Below are positions 1-6,058 of a DNA stretch of 16,452 nt, one piece after another. The first letter of the stretch is position 1. Every line of letters starts with the position of its first letter. This DNA comes from CAVXDP01 sp964562925 (GTDB lineage Archaea; Thermoproteota; Bathyarchaeia; 40CM-2-53-6; CAVXDP01), in assembly GCA_964562925.1 (NCBI GenBank), contig CAZLVF010000030.1:1-16452 (forward strand), written 5' to 3'. The position numbers and the translations under genes were made by a program. The notes beneath the pieces were generated by a model. The model had not been told where the DNA came from and searched no databases. It worked only from the letters and a program-made list of their open reading frames with translations.

Positions 1-412
1 GCTCGGTAATGTCTAGGAACGTGACTTGTAGGGCGGGTTTACCGCGGTACTCGATTAGGTTGGAGAATACATCCAGCCAGTGCACCGTACCGTCCTTATG
101 GATTATGCGAAGCTCGTAGCGTGAGGGAACCGGTTTTCCCTCTAGGCGGTCACGAAGCTGGTTCCAGATCGGTCCTCGGTCGTCAGGGTGTACCGCAGCC
201 CTAATTTTGTCCGGTGAAAGAGACATCATCTCCTCAACAGTGTAGCCGCTTAATCTGGCTGCGGCTTCGTTGGCGAAGACGACGCGAAAGTCTTGAATGA
301 TTAGTAGACCCTGCAGTGATCCCTCGACTAGGGCCCGGTACGCCTCTTCTGTTCGCGTCCCCATATTCTCAAAAATTGTACGATACTTGACCTCTGAAAG
401 ATCCTCTGTCAA
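1..412 (-). CDS. PAS-domain sensor protein, N-terminal part (gene continues past the left edge)
   Basis: This is the first 137 codons of a protein whose visible part is a PAS sensor domain. Direct translation of the minus strand shows PAS hallmarks: a helical lead with YRALVEGSLQGLLII (about residues 28-42), a FANEAAARLSGYT segment, HPDD near the middle, and a closing VTFLDITE that is the usual end of a PAS fold. The start is TTG at 412, preceded by GGAG 8 bases upstream, and the start codon overlaps the stop of the gene before it (shared TTGA), so the two are probably translated together. Output domain, ligand and membrane segments are not visible; a histidine kinase or a stand-alone PAS regulator are both possible. 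Before the complete PAS there is a second PAS-like opening (KYRTIFENMGT) with no body behind it. Confidence 0.8.
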   Translation of the reverse strand, partial: MTEDLSEVKYRTIFENMGTRTEEAYRALVEGSLQGLLIIQDFRVVFANEAAARLSGYTVEEMMSLSPDKIRAAVHPDDRGPIWNQLRDRLEGKPVPSRYELRIIHKDGTVHWLDVFSNLIEYRGKPALQVTFLDITE

Positions 413-723
413 GTCTTCTTCTCCTCAAACCTTTTCCTCAGCGTTCGAATCTGACCTACGAACCCGATCTCTGGGTTCCCGCCATATTCAAGTTGAAGTT
501 TAGAGCAGAGACGTTTGATCATCAGCCTCTTCAGAATGTCAGCGCTTGAACCCAACTCTTCGATTGAACGTGGAATCTCTTTCCACCGAATTCCGTCGCG
601 CCTTTCAAGGCATCGATAAATGATCTTAACGACTGCTTCTCCCAGAATACGTCTTAGAACGTCATAAGCAACTGCTAGGAAAACACTGTCGAACTCTTTT
701 CTCTCAAGGCTGTATATGTACAA
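409..723 (-). CDS. Small helical protein, possibly NitrOD5-like, coupled to the PAS gene
   Basis: This 104-residue protein starts at TTG (723), with a strong GGAGG Shine-Dalgarno sequence seven bases upstream, which decides the start. It is mainly alpha-helical and rich in Arg, Leu and Ile, with no cysteine pair, signal peptide or membrane segment. The pattern LGEAVVKIIYRCLERRDGI followed by KEIPRSIEEL and a second helix pair resembles short helical proteins of TACK archaea that accompany PAS or histidine-kinase genes (annotated in some genomes as NitrOD5-type output domains). That link is from memory of the sequence style and is weak. Its stop overlaps the start of the PAS gene, which supports a role in the same signalling system. 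No function can be assigned from sequence alone. Confidence 0.65.
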   Translation of the reverse strand: MYIYSLERKEFDSVFLAVAYDVLRRILGEAVVKIIYRCLERRDGIRWKEIPRSIEELGSSADILKRLMIKRLCSKLQLEYGGNPEIGFVGQIRTLRKRFEEKKT

Positions 724-818
724 CCCTTGGCCTCCGATGGTAATCGTGCTAACCGTGCAGAGGATTTTCCCGTTTCTCTGATGTCAATTCTCTCCTTCAA
801 AGTTGTAAGGGAACACAT

Positions 819-980
819 TCAACGTTCGATCTTGATCTCGCCTCGCTTTAGAAGTACGTGTCTCCGATCCTTGACATAAACAAGCAAGTCCCCCGCGTCT
901 AGCCTGAGAAGCTTTCTCACATCCTTTGGAATCGTAACTTGAAACTTGCGAGACAGTCTTGAATCGGCCAAAGCCTTCAC
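819..980 (-). CDS. AbrB/SpoVT-MazE type DNA-binding protein (swapped-hairpin fold)
   Basis: This is a 53-residue protein of the AbrB/MazE class of dimeric DNA-binding proteins, used as transcription regulators or antitoxins. The signature is SRLSRKFQVTIPKDVRKLLRL followed by DAGDLLVYVKD, the typical swapped-hairpin core. I chose GTG at 980 as start: AGGAAG lies nine bases before it and a TATA-like box is about 40 bases before it. A longer reading to GTG 1079 would add a hydrophobic, non-family stretch that includes the likely promoter. There is no adjacent PIN-domain toxin gene, so an antitoxin role has no support here; many archaea carry solitary copies of this type. It may regulate itself or the downstream small protein/PAS pair, 95 bases away. 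Confidence 0.8.
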   Translation of the reverse strand: MKALADSRLSRKFQVTIPKDVRKLLRLDAGDLLVYVKDRRHVLLKRGEIKIER

Positions 981-1336
981 AGGAACATTCTTCCTGGAAA
1001 CCTGTAAAGTTCTGCTAGAATAAAGAAGTAAAGAGAAAATCAAGCTTGCGTCACACATAATGATGAGATTGAGTGACACGAAAGTGGATGGCTGAACAAA
1101 AGCTTCAAGAGGGCTATATGGAGAGAAGACCTTGTGGAAAATGGTGTCGAACCCTCCGAGATACGAACACGTGAATCATCAGAGCCAGTCATAGTGACAA
1201 GAAGCTCCGAATTCAAGCGGGCTCGTACAATTTCTCGAACATATCCTAACTGGAACTCAGAGCGATCTTCCACGCGCACGCGTCTGAGTCATAAGATTGA
1301 GCGAGATAAGCTCTTGGATCGGTCGAACGTAAACAG
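981..1336. other. Gene-poor spacer between AbrB-type gene and eL38 gene
   Basis: Apart from the predicted promoters at its two ends, I see no supported gene. Reading frames exist on both strands (about 1134-1346 plus, 1040-1279 minus), but neither has a convincing ribosome site or a recognisable family. The minus-strand GGGTTCGACACC at 1145-1156 resembles a T loop, but no matching stem or acceptor can be found. Confidence 0.5.
1015..1025 (-). promoter_or_regulatory. TATA-like box for the AbrB-type gene
   Basis: The minus strand reads CTTTATTCTAG, centred about 40 bases before the GTG start. With the usual archaeal TATA-to-start distance of about 26 bases, transcription would begin about 14 bases before the start codon. 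Confidence 0.4.
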
Positions 1337-1346
1337 TTTATATTAA
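1337..1346 (+). promoter_or_regulatory. TATA box of the eL38 gene
   Basis: TTTATATTAA is a near-consensus archaeal TATA box centred 40 bases before the ATG of the eL38 gene, implying a leader of about 14 bases. Confidence 0.65.
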
Positions 1347-1381
1347 GGTGGAACAGGCTATCCTCTGCGCTGCTGCGGTGA

Positions 1382-1582
1382 ATGAGTTTGCCCACCGAAA
1401 TAAAGGATGTCGACCAATTTCTCAGCTTGTCGGAAACCGCATCTGAGTGTAGAGTGAAGAGGAGTGGCGACACGGTTAAGTTGAAGCTTCGAACTCCGAG
1501 GATGCTCTACACAATTAAGCTGGACGTTGCGAGAGCTGAAGACGTTCTGAAGAGGGTAAAATGTGAGGTTAGGGAAGTATAG
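1382..1582 (+). CDS. rpl38e: Large-subunit ribosomal protein eL38
   Basis: This 66-residue basic protein matches the size and pattern of eL38, a small protein of the eukaryotic and TACK-archaeal large ribosomal subunit. The family shape is visible: a start of the form M-x-x-P-x-EI-x-D-x-x-x-FL, a middle VKRSGDTVKLKLR strand pair, then RMLYTIKLD and a helix ending the chain. A TATA box lies 40 bases upstream, so the gene has its own promoter with a leader of about 14 bases; a GGTGA sequence touches the ATG and is too close to act as a normal ribosome site. The gene is convergent with the DUF4013 gene. Presence of eL38 argues against a euryarchaeal origin, since in archaea it is known mainly from TACK lineages. 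Confidence 0.88.
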   Translation: MSLPTEIKDVDQFLSLSETASECRVKRSGDTVKLKLRTPRMLYTIKLDVARAEDVLKRVKCEVREV

Positions 1583-1635
1583 GCAAACCTCCTTCGTCGA
1601 CTTGGGTCTCGCCACGCTATCGTCTGATCTCGATT

Positions 1636-2454
1636 CTACCGGATTCTCTGTCCACAATTCTGGCAGTATATCGCATCTTGAGATGCGGGCGCTCCACAGT
1701 ACTTGCAATAGAGAATAGCGCCCGAGGGTGGTGCCGGAACCGTTGTCGGAGGTCCGGGTGCAGCTGTCGGCGGAGGCGGTGCAAACCTTGCCCCAGGTGC
1801 TCCTTCACAGTAGATTAGGGCGACGGATCTCGCTGCAAAGACTCCATAGACGGGAGATATGATTAGCGAGATCAGCCAACCAATGAAGGGAACTGATGCA
1901 ATCCCCCCAACGATCAATCCGATGATGAACATTACTATTAGCCAGCCAACGTATTTTCCCCAGCCGATCTCTCCTATGATCTTGAGGATCTCGCTGAACG
2001 AGAAAGCTTTGCCTAGGCTGTTGAATTTTATCATGTGAACGATTCCGACGGCTGCTATGATAGCGACGAAGAACGCTACAATAACACCTGCAACGATCAA
2101 GGGTATGCCTAGTGGACTCATAGCCCACATGCCCCAATCGTAGCGCCCACGCATCATCCATGGCATGCCGAGAAACGCTATGCCCGAGAATATCAGGATC
2201 AAAGGAACTATCATGTAAAGGAAACCCGCGACCGCGACCTTGAGTCCCTGCACAAACATTTCACCGTAACCTTCTAGTTTGGGCACGTCGCCTGAGCTTG
2301 GGCTTTCTCGTACGACCCTCGCAAAGTATCCTATCGCGACTAGGTTGACTATCGGGATAACATCTAGGATTATCAGGATTACAAGCCTTCCAATATCGCT
2401 GAAAAGTCTCTTAGTATACTCGAATGAGTTTCCTATTATTTCACTTAGGTTCAA
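1636..2454 (-). CDS. DUF4013 membrane protein with C-terminal zinc ribbon
   Basis: This is a 272-residue integral membrane protein. Residues 1-215 contain about five hydrophobic segments (around 23-43, 72-98, 114-140, 170-186 and 190-212) and the opening MNLSEIIGNSFEYTKR, typical of DUF4013 proteins. A Pro/Ala-rich linker (about 224-244) leads to a zinc ribbon with C250-x2-C253 and C264-x2-C267. The start is TTG at 2454, the first in-frame start after the predicted promoter, and a TATA box lies 40 bases upstream. The function of DUF4013 is unknown; the ribbon suggests a cytoplasmic contact with RNA, DNA or protein, but this is inference. Cysteine-ribbon tails on membrane proteins are common in archaea. 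Confidence 0.85.
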   Translation of the reverse strand: MNLSEIIGNSFEYTKRLFSDIGRLVILIILDVIPIVNLVAIGYFARVVRESPSSGDVPKLEGYGEMFVQGLKVAVAGFLYMIVPLILIFSGIAFLGMPWMMRGRYDWGMWAMSPLGIPLIVAGVIVAFFVAIIAAVGIVHMIKFNSLGKAFSFSEILKIIGEIGWGKYVGWLIVMFIIGLIVGGIASVPFIGWLISLIISPVYGVFAARSVALIYCEGAPGARFAPPPPTAAPGPPTTVPAPPSGAILYCKYCGAPASQDAIYCQNCGQRIR

Positions 2455-2489
2455 CTTCTTTCACGACGAAGCTGTTAGCAGGCTGGTTA

Positions 2490-2499
2490 GATATAATAC
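2490..2499 (-). promoter_or_regulatory. TATA box of the DUF4013 gene
   Basis: On the minus strand GTATTATATC is centred about 40 bases before the TTG start. This gives a leader of about 15 bases, the same geometry as the eL38 and histone promoters in this window. Confidence 0.6.
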
Positions 2500-2518
2500 C
2501 TTTGAGAGATATGTTGAA

Positions 2519-2809
2519 CTATCCACCATGAATCAGGGGAATCAGGACTACTTCGTCACCATCTCGTAACTCTGTTTCAAGTCCCTTTAGCGAGGCGATC
2601 TCTCTTCCATTAACGAGAATTATATTGTTGGGTCTCGGGTCGTCTAATTCGGGATCGAAAAGAAGTTTCTTAAACTCTGGCTTTTCAACACGATTCGAAA
2701 CTTCCCTAACAAGGTCGATAAGCTTCCCGTCAGGCTTCACATCCACATCTATAGATTCTTTTCCCACGATACTTCGATGGACGCCTAGAAACCTGATTAT
2801 AACCCTCAT
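2519..2809 (-). CDS. MoaD/ThiS-like ubiquitin-fold protein (possible SAMP)
   Basis: This 96-residue beta-grasp protein ends in Gly-Gly (residues 95-96), the C-terminus that is adenylated by an E1-like enzyme in MoaD, ThiS and archaeal SAMP modifiers. The family shape is visible: MRVIIRFLGVHRSIVGK at the start, then NIILVNGREI and LRDGDEVVLIPLIHGG at the end. MoaD would carry the thiocarboxylate sulfur for molybdopterin; SAMP would be conjugated to lysines or used in tRNA thiolation. No moaE or E1-like partner is in the window, so the choice is open. The insert DPELDDPRPN before the third strand makes it longer than classic MoaD (about 80). It starts 40 bases after the SerK-like gene and may share its transcript. 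Confidence 0.85.
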   Translation of the reverse strand: MRVIIRFLGVHRSIVGKESIDVDVKPDGKLIDLVREVSNRVEKPEFKKLLFDPELDDPRPNNIILVNGREIASLKGLETELRDGDEVVLIPLIHGG

Positions 2810-2849
2810 ATCTCGGTTGACCTTGCTTAGAAACTATTGATACCTTAGA

Positions 2850-3716
2850 TTACGTACTGCTGAAAAGGTAAACTTCTTCATCATATCTTCTTCCTTCGAT
2901 AACCGACCCTGGAGGTATTCGCTGGAGCTTTCTCGAATTCAACATCTCGAGAAATCTTCGGTTGGCTTCTTCCGAAGTTAAGGTTCCATTTCTTAGAAGT
3001 GCCAATGGAACATCGATCTCTAGCGGCCTAGCCGGAACGGTATGCCTAGTCATTTTAGGGGGAAAAGGCTCGTCACGCTTCCCCTGATTGATAACATCGT
3101 TTTTTCCTATCGGAGGCGTGGCAAGTATCATGTCAGCTTTACCGTTTCTAAGCCTGGTCTCCGCATCGGATGCTGTTTCATATTCGACCTCTAAGCCTGA
3201 CTTGACCAGTTGGCTCTCAAGTTTTTTGACTACCGCGAAGGCCAACCTCACGTCGCCGTCACTATCGATCACCTGTAGGCACCCTTCTCTTGTTACTAGA
3301 AGGGCATCTGCTGTTCTTGTCTCCAGCGCTTTCATACCCTCATCGCAGGTTGACGCCTTGAGGGTAAGTCCTACCTCTCTAGCCGATTCGACCGCGCGTT
3401 TCTCGACTTCCGTTCCCTTTAACATTCTGTACCAGCCGAAGATTCCGATAGCTGGGTCGGAGTAGTCTACAAGACAGACAGGCATCCTATGGCAGCCAAT
3501 TCTTCTAAGGGCGGCTACTCGATGCATTCCATCCAATACTACGAGAGACTCTCTATCGACCATTGCTGGATGTCTTAGAACCCCGTCTTTCACTATCGAT
3601 TGAGCGAGTCGATCTACGAGTTTGGGTATGACTTCTTCATGAAGGTGAAGGTTCTCAAGGTCGACTAAGGATAATTCTAGACATAGGTTGCCATGTTTTA
3701 TCTTGTAGGATTCCAC
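2850..3716 (-). CDS. ParB/sulfiredoxin-fold protein, SerK-like (possible free-serine kinase)
   Basis: This is a 288-residue soluble protein. The N-terminal 90 residues have the ParB/Srx fold pattern: LHLHEE (24-28), a helix ending in VKDGVLRHP (42-50), then VVLDGMHRVAAL (59-70). This arrangement is shared by chromosome-partition ParB nucleotide-binding domains and by SerK, the ADP-dependent free-serine kinase of Thermococcus that feeds cysteine synthesis. There is no helix-turn-helix after the fold, as there would be in a DNA-binding ParB, which favours a SerK/SbnI-type enzyme. The C-terminal 190 residues have a type-2 periplasmic-binding-like rhythm (ADMILATPP) but are not assigned. The GTG start at 3716 has GGAG six bases upstream, and the previous gene stops nine bases before. 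Serine kinase activity is inference from family resemblance. Confidence 0.7.
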   Translation of the reverse strand: MESYKIKHGNLCLELSLVDLENLHLHEEVIPKLVDRLAQSIVKDGVLRHPAMVDRESLVVLDGMHRVAALRRIGCHRMPVCLVDYSDPAIGIFGWYRMLKGTEVEKRAVESAREVGLTLKASTCDEGMKALETRTADALLVTREGCLQVIDSDGDVRLAFAVVKKLESQLVKSGLEVEYETASDAETRLRNGKADMILATPPIGKNDVINQGKRDEPFPPKMTRHTVPARPLEIDVPLALLRNGTLTSEEANRRFLEMLNSRKLQRIPPGSVIEGRRYDEEVYLFSST

Positions 3717-3725
3717 GGCGAACTC

Positions 3726-4235
3726 CTACGATCGGACTTCTTCTTTAAGACGTGAGGACTTATCTGCCTTTTCCACTAAACAGGCTGAAACGACAGATGA
3801 AGCAACATCTATTACCAGACCCGTCTTCTCAAGGATCTTCTTCCTCGTAAGCTTTGACTGGGGATCAGATATCTTCTGCATCAGCTTTCTTATTCGAGCC
3901 AGTAGAATGATTAGGGGCCTCTCCTGAGCCGACCCTCTTGAAATGTATTCCGAAACAGCTATGTCTAGAAGCTCAGGCTCAGCGAGCGCGTATTGAATCG
4001 CAAGCTGCGCCTTCCTCAACGCAATTGTAGATAGGTCTTTCACGGTCTCGATCATCGAAGCATTTGAAGCGAGCGAAAAATCAACTTTGGCCTCCCTAAG
4101 ATACCGAAGAGACCAGGACTCGAAACATTCTCCACGAAAAGATAGCGTCAAAGAACATTCCCAAATCGATAGGAATAACCTTTGCAGGATTTCTGGATCA
4201 ACCAATCGCCGCGATAGAGTGCCAAGCCAGGGCAC
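3726..4235 (-). CDS. Unrecognised protein encoded between eS17 and SerK-like genes
   Basis: I do not recognise this 169-residue protein. It is predicted to be almost wholly helical and soluble, with scattered cysteines (four, none in a CxxC pair), an Arg/Lys-rich centre (RIRKLMQKISDPQSKLTRKK) and a charged tail. The start is GTG at 4235; an in-frame stop lies nine bases upstream, so it cannot be extended far. It begins 11 bases after the eS17 stop and ends nine bases before the SerK-like start, so it is almost surely made from the same transcript. Its place after a ribosomal gene and the basic helical centre would fit a role around ribosome or RNA, but that is a guess. I considered the KEOPS subunit Cgi121 and found no matching G-x-x-QI motif. 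Confidence 0.65.
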   Translation of the reverse strand: MPWLGTLSRRLVDPEILQRLFLSIWECSLTLSFRGECFESWSLRYLREAKVDFSLASNASMIETVKDLSTIALRKAQLAIQYALAEPELLDIAVSEYISRGSAQERPLIILLARIRKLMQKISDPQSKLTRKKILEKTGLVIDVASSVVSACLVEKADKSSRLKEEVRS

Positions 4236-4246
4236 AATGGTCTAGC

Positions 4247-4492
4247 TCATGACTCAGAGCTTGTCTCGCCAGCGGTCTCGGCCGTAGCCGCTAGAGCGTT
4301 CCTAGCGTCTTTAACCCTCTTCAGTCTAGTCGTGTATCCTGCAACTCTATTCCTCAATCTCTTCGCATTCAAACTGATAACTTCAGCGACAACCTTCTTG
4401 TTCGCCTCGAAGTCCGTCGTGAACCGGTCAGGATACCGTTCCAGCAAGTCTCTGGCAGTCCTCTTGACGATTTCAATCCTCACCTTTCCCAA
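4247..4492 (-). CDS. rps17e: Small-subunit ribosomal protein eS17
   Basis: This 81-residue protein is eS17, a small-subunit protein shared by archaea and eukaryotes. The diagnostic core is plain: MGKVRIEIVKRTARDLLE, then YPDRFTTDFEANKK, then RLRNRVAGYTTRLKR. Archaeal members are about 60-80 residues; here an Ala/Glu/Ser-rich tail after residue 65 extends the usual core. The start is TTG at 4492, fixed by the family N-terminus and by a perfect GGAGGG ribosome site (4499-4504). It heads a minus-strand cluster with the 169-residue protein, the SerK-like gene and the MoaD-like gene. The 128 bases between tatD and this gene hold its likely promoter. Confidence 0.93.
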   Translation of the reverse strand: MGKVRIEIVKRTARDLLERYPDRFTTDFEANKKVVAEVISLNAKRLRNRVAGYTTRLKRVKDARNALAATAETAGETSSES

Positions 4493-4583
4493 TTATGACC
4501 CTCCAAAGATAGGATAGTGTGTTCATCCCATTCCGGATCTTTAGTTTCTCGGTTCAGTGGTCTCGGTCGCTTATGCTTCCTGA

Positions 4584-4595
4584 TCTTATTAAGCT
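4584..4595 (-). promoter_or_regulatory. Possible TATA box upstream of the eS17 cluster
   Basis: The minus strand reads AAGCTTAATAAG, the most AT-rich stretch of the tatD-eS17 spacer. It would place transcription start about 70 bases before the eS17 start, a longer leader than for the other genes here. The eS17 gene could also be read through from tatD. Confidence 0.3.
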
Positions 4596-4620
4596 TCGCG
4601 AAATCCTTCTAGTAGAGGCG

Positions 4621-5409
4621 TTAACCCGATCCTGTTCTAACTCCAAATAAACGATTGAAGTTTTCCAGCATCCGATCAGCAAGCTTGGTAGAATCCATCC
4701 CTAACAACTGGGCGGCCTCTTCGACCATCGGCGGAATAAACTCCGGCGTGGTCTCTCTTCCCTGGAAGGGCCCTCTATACGTGACCGGACCATCCGTCTC
4801 AGTCAGTAGACACTCAAGGGAGGCTTTCGAGACGATCTCGCGCACCTTACTAGAGTAAAAAATCGATGGACCAAAGGACAGACTCCAACCGTTATCAGCA
4901 ATATACCTAACATATTCCAATGGGCCGGTATACCAGTGCATTAGGACCCGCTTCTGAGCATAGGATTTCAAAGTATCTAATACTTCTCTGGCAGAGTTTC
5001 TAGAATGAACTATTACAGGTAGATTCATTCTCTCGGCTAGTTCGAGTTGTCTCTTGAAGATCCTGTGTTGCTGCTCCAGTTTGTCCTCTGTCTTTGCATA
5101 GGATCTGTCGAGGCCTACCTCGCCGATAGCAAAGACATGGTCTCTCTTCTCCCTCACCAAGGCCTCTATTCGATTCACCTCTTCAATCTGGGCTGTTTGG
5201 GCGCTCCAGGGATGCAGTCCGACAGCAGCGTAGACCAGCGGTAAATTGCGAAGGGAAAGATCGACTGAAGCTTTTGACGTATCAAGATCCATCGAATTCC
5301 CTACAAGCGCAGCAACATTCTCTCTTCTCGCAATATCCAAAAGAGATTCTACCTTGTTTGCATAGGCGGGATCTGCAAGGTGAATGTGAACATCTACGAA
5401 CACAGCCAT
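4621..5409 (-). CDS. TatD-family metal-dependent hydrolase (DNase-like)
   Basis: This 262-residue TIM-barrel metallohydrolase belongs to the TatD family of two-metal nucleases, which act on DNA 3' ends and single strands in characterised members. Metal and catalytic residues are in place and order: H8-x-H10 in VDVHIHL, GLHPW at 64-68, E97 in GEVGLD, H135 in VIVHSRN, H158 in LMHWYTG, and D206 in TETDGP. The length is normal for the family. The ATG at 5409 is preceded by GGAAG. The gene is divergent from the histone gene, with two dyad sequences in the shared spacer. A role in DNA repair or turnover is inferred from the family; related archaeal proteins may act on other phosphoesters. Confidence 0.9.
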   Translation of the reverse strand: MAVFVDVHIHLADPAYANKVESLLDIARRENVAALVGNSMDLDTSKASVDLSLRNLPLVYAAVGLHPWSAQTAQIEEVNRIEALVREKRDHVFAIGEVGLDRSYAKTEDKLEQQHRIFKRQLELAERMNLPVIVHSRNSAREVLDTLKSYAQKRVLMHWYTGPLEYVRYIADNGWSLSFGPSIFYSSKVREIVSKASLECLLTETDGPVTYRGPFQGRETTPEFIPPMVEEAAQLLGMDSTKLADRMLENFNRLFGVRTGSG

Positions 5410-5468
5410 CTCGCTTCCTGTTTGAATTAATCAGACTTCTGATGTCTTTTGATGCGGATGGAACTCTT

Positions 5469-5482
5469 CTCCATACATGGAG
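5469..5482. promoter_or_regulatory. 14-base dyad at the predicted tatD transcription start
   Basis: CTCCAT-AC-ATGGAG is an inverted repeat with two 6-base arms and a 2-base centre. It lies 15-25 bases downstream of the minus-strand TATA-like box of tatD, a usual position for an archaeal repressor operator. The binding protein is unknown. Confidence 0.35.
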
Positions 5483-5491
5483 GTTGAAGCG

Positions 5492-5502
5492 ATTTATTTT
5501 AA
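5492..5502 (-). promoter_or_regulatory. TATA-like box for the tatD gene
   Basis: The minus strand reads TTAAAATAAAT. It would start transcription near 5471, giving a leader of about 60 bases before the tatD ATG. Confidence 0.45.
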
Positions 5503-5545
5503 GCTTCTTTTCCCATATACTATTCAATATCTTCTCAAAAACAAA

Positions 5546-5555
5546 TTTTTAAATA
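5546..5555 (+). promoter_or_regulatory. TATA box of the histone gene
   Basis: TTTTTAAATA is centred about 40 bases before the ATG at 5591, in a strongly AT-rich stretch (about 5490-5580). The predicted leader is about 15 bases. Confidence 0.6.
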
Positions 5556-5559
5556 GTTT

Positions 5560-5576
5560 CTTGAACAAAATTCAAG
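5560..5576 (+). promoter_or_regulatory. Perfect dyad between histone TATA box and start
   Basis: CTTGAA-CAAAA-TTCAAG has two perfect 6-base arms around a 5-base centre. It lies just after the TATA box and reaches the predicted transcription start, so a protein bound here would block the promoter. It could also form a small hairpin if transcribed. Confidence 0.4.
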
Positions 5577-5590
5577 TTTTGGGTAGAAAC

Positions 5591-5812
5591 ATGACGAACG
5601 GAGAGCTCTCTACTTCTGCGGTACACAGGCTCATAGAGAAGGCTGGCGCAAGTCGAGTAGGGGATGATGCTGTGGAGGCGCTGAGGAAGATACTTGAAGA
5701 ACTCGCCCTCAGAATAGGCAAAGAGGCTTGGGAACTAGCCACGCACGCTGGAAGAAAAACCGTCAAGTCGGAAGATATTCTGCTAGCAGCCAGAAGGATA
5801 ATTCGTGAATAG
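5591..5812 (+). CDS. Archaeal histone (HMf-type)
   Basis: This 73-residue protein has the histone fold of archaeal chromatin proteins, which dimerise and stack to wrap DNA. The three helices and loops are visible: TSAVHRLIEKAGA, the first loop SRVGDDA (21-27), the long helix EALRKILEELALRIGKEAW, and the second loop with HAGRKTVKSEDIL (52-64), containing the family R-x-T-x4-D signature. The ATG at 5591 is chosen over an upstream in-frame ATG (5477), because the family begins here and the TATA box falls inside the longer reading. The eight residues before the fold make it slightly longer than HMfB. It has its own promoter and is divergent from tatD. Confidence 0.93.
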   Translation: MTNGELSTSAVHRLIEKAGASRVGDDAVEALRKILEELALRIGKEAWELATHAGRKTVKSEDILLAARRIIRE

Positions 5813-5815
5813 AAA

Positions 5816-5834
5816 GACCCGCCTGTAGAGGGTC
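5816..5834 (+). terminator. Small hairpin after the histone stop
   Basis: GACCC, a 9-base loop, then GGGTC, three bases after the stop codon. There is no T-run behind it, so it is only a weak candidate for a transcript end or 3' protective stem. Confidence 0.2.
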
Positions 5835-5961
5835 GAAGATCAGATCATGCTCTTCAACATCGGTTACGAACGTATCAATCTAGAAAAGTAACAGGTCGAT
5901 TGAAAACAAGTTGCTCTCGAACATAGTCTGCTAAAGCGGTCGGACTGCAACATAACAAAAA

Positions 5962-5971
5962 CGTAATTAGC
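5962..5971 (+). promoter_or_regulatory. Possible TATA box of the tRNA-Glu / AK6 transcript
   Basis: CGTAATTAGC is the best AT-rich element before the tRNA. It would start transcription near 5992, leaving a 5' leader of about 13 bases for RNase P to remove. Confidence 0.3.
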
Positions 5972-6027
5972 TACAGGTTTTCATCTAGGGATACGCTGGC
6001 AGATGCTCCGGTAGTATAGACCGGTCA

Positions 6028-6041
6028 AGGCTGACATCGAA
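6028..6041 (+). other. tRNA intron 1, D loop (before A21), 14 bases
   Basis: The central helix is CGGT (6022-6025) with ATCG (6036-6039), including one G-T pair. The bulges are CAA (6026-6028) and AAA (6040-6042). Cutting after the second base of each bulge removes exactly the 14 bases needed to restore the D arm. The inner loop is seven bases and the outer helix is weak, so this is a relaxed form of the motif. Confidence 0.8.
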
Positions 6042-6058
6042 AGTATGACGGGCTCTCG

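Noticed and set aside
437..456. GTTCGAATC motif resembling a tRNA T loop
   Set aside because: It lies inside the coding sequence of the small helical protein and has no pairing stem.
1059..1095. C/D-box sRNA candidate (ATGATGA ... CTGA)
   Set aside because: The distance between boxes is short, the inner D'/C' boxes are missing and there is no terminal stem.
1145..1156. T-loop-like GGGTTCGACACC on the minus strand
   Set aside because: The flanking bases do not form a five-pair T stem, and no acceptor, D arm or anticodon arm can be built around it.
1040..1346. Overlapping reading frames on both strands between the AbrB-type and eL38 genes
   Set aside because: Neither has a ribosome site, promoter geometry or family pattern. 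The minus frame covers the AbrB promoter and the plus frame covers the eL38 TATA box.
3726..4235. KEOPS subunit Cgi121 as identity of the 169-residue protein
   Set aside because: Helical content and basic nature are similar, but the conserved G-x-x-QI segment and Cgi121 C-terminus are missing.
4493..4608. Open minus-strand frame before eS17 reading like HKRPRPLNRETKDPEWDE
   Set aside because: It looks protein-like, but no ATG, GTG or TTG start precedes the segment after the upstream stop, and it overlaps the eS17 promoter and leader. A spacer is more likely.
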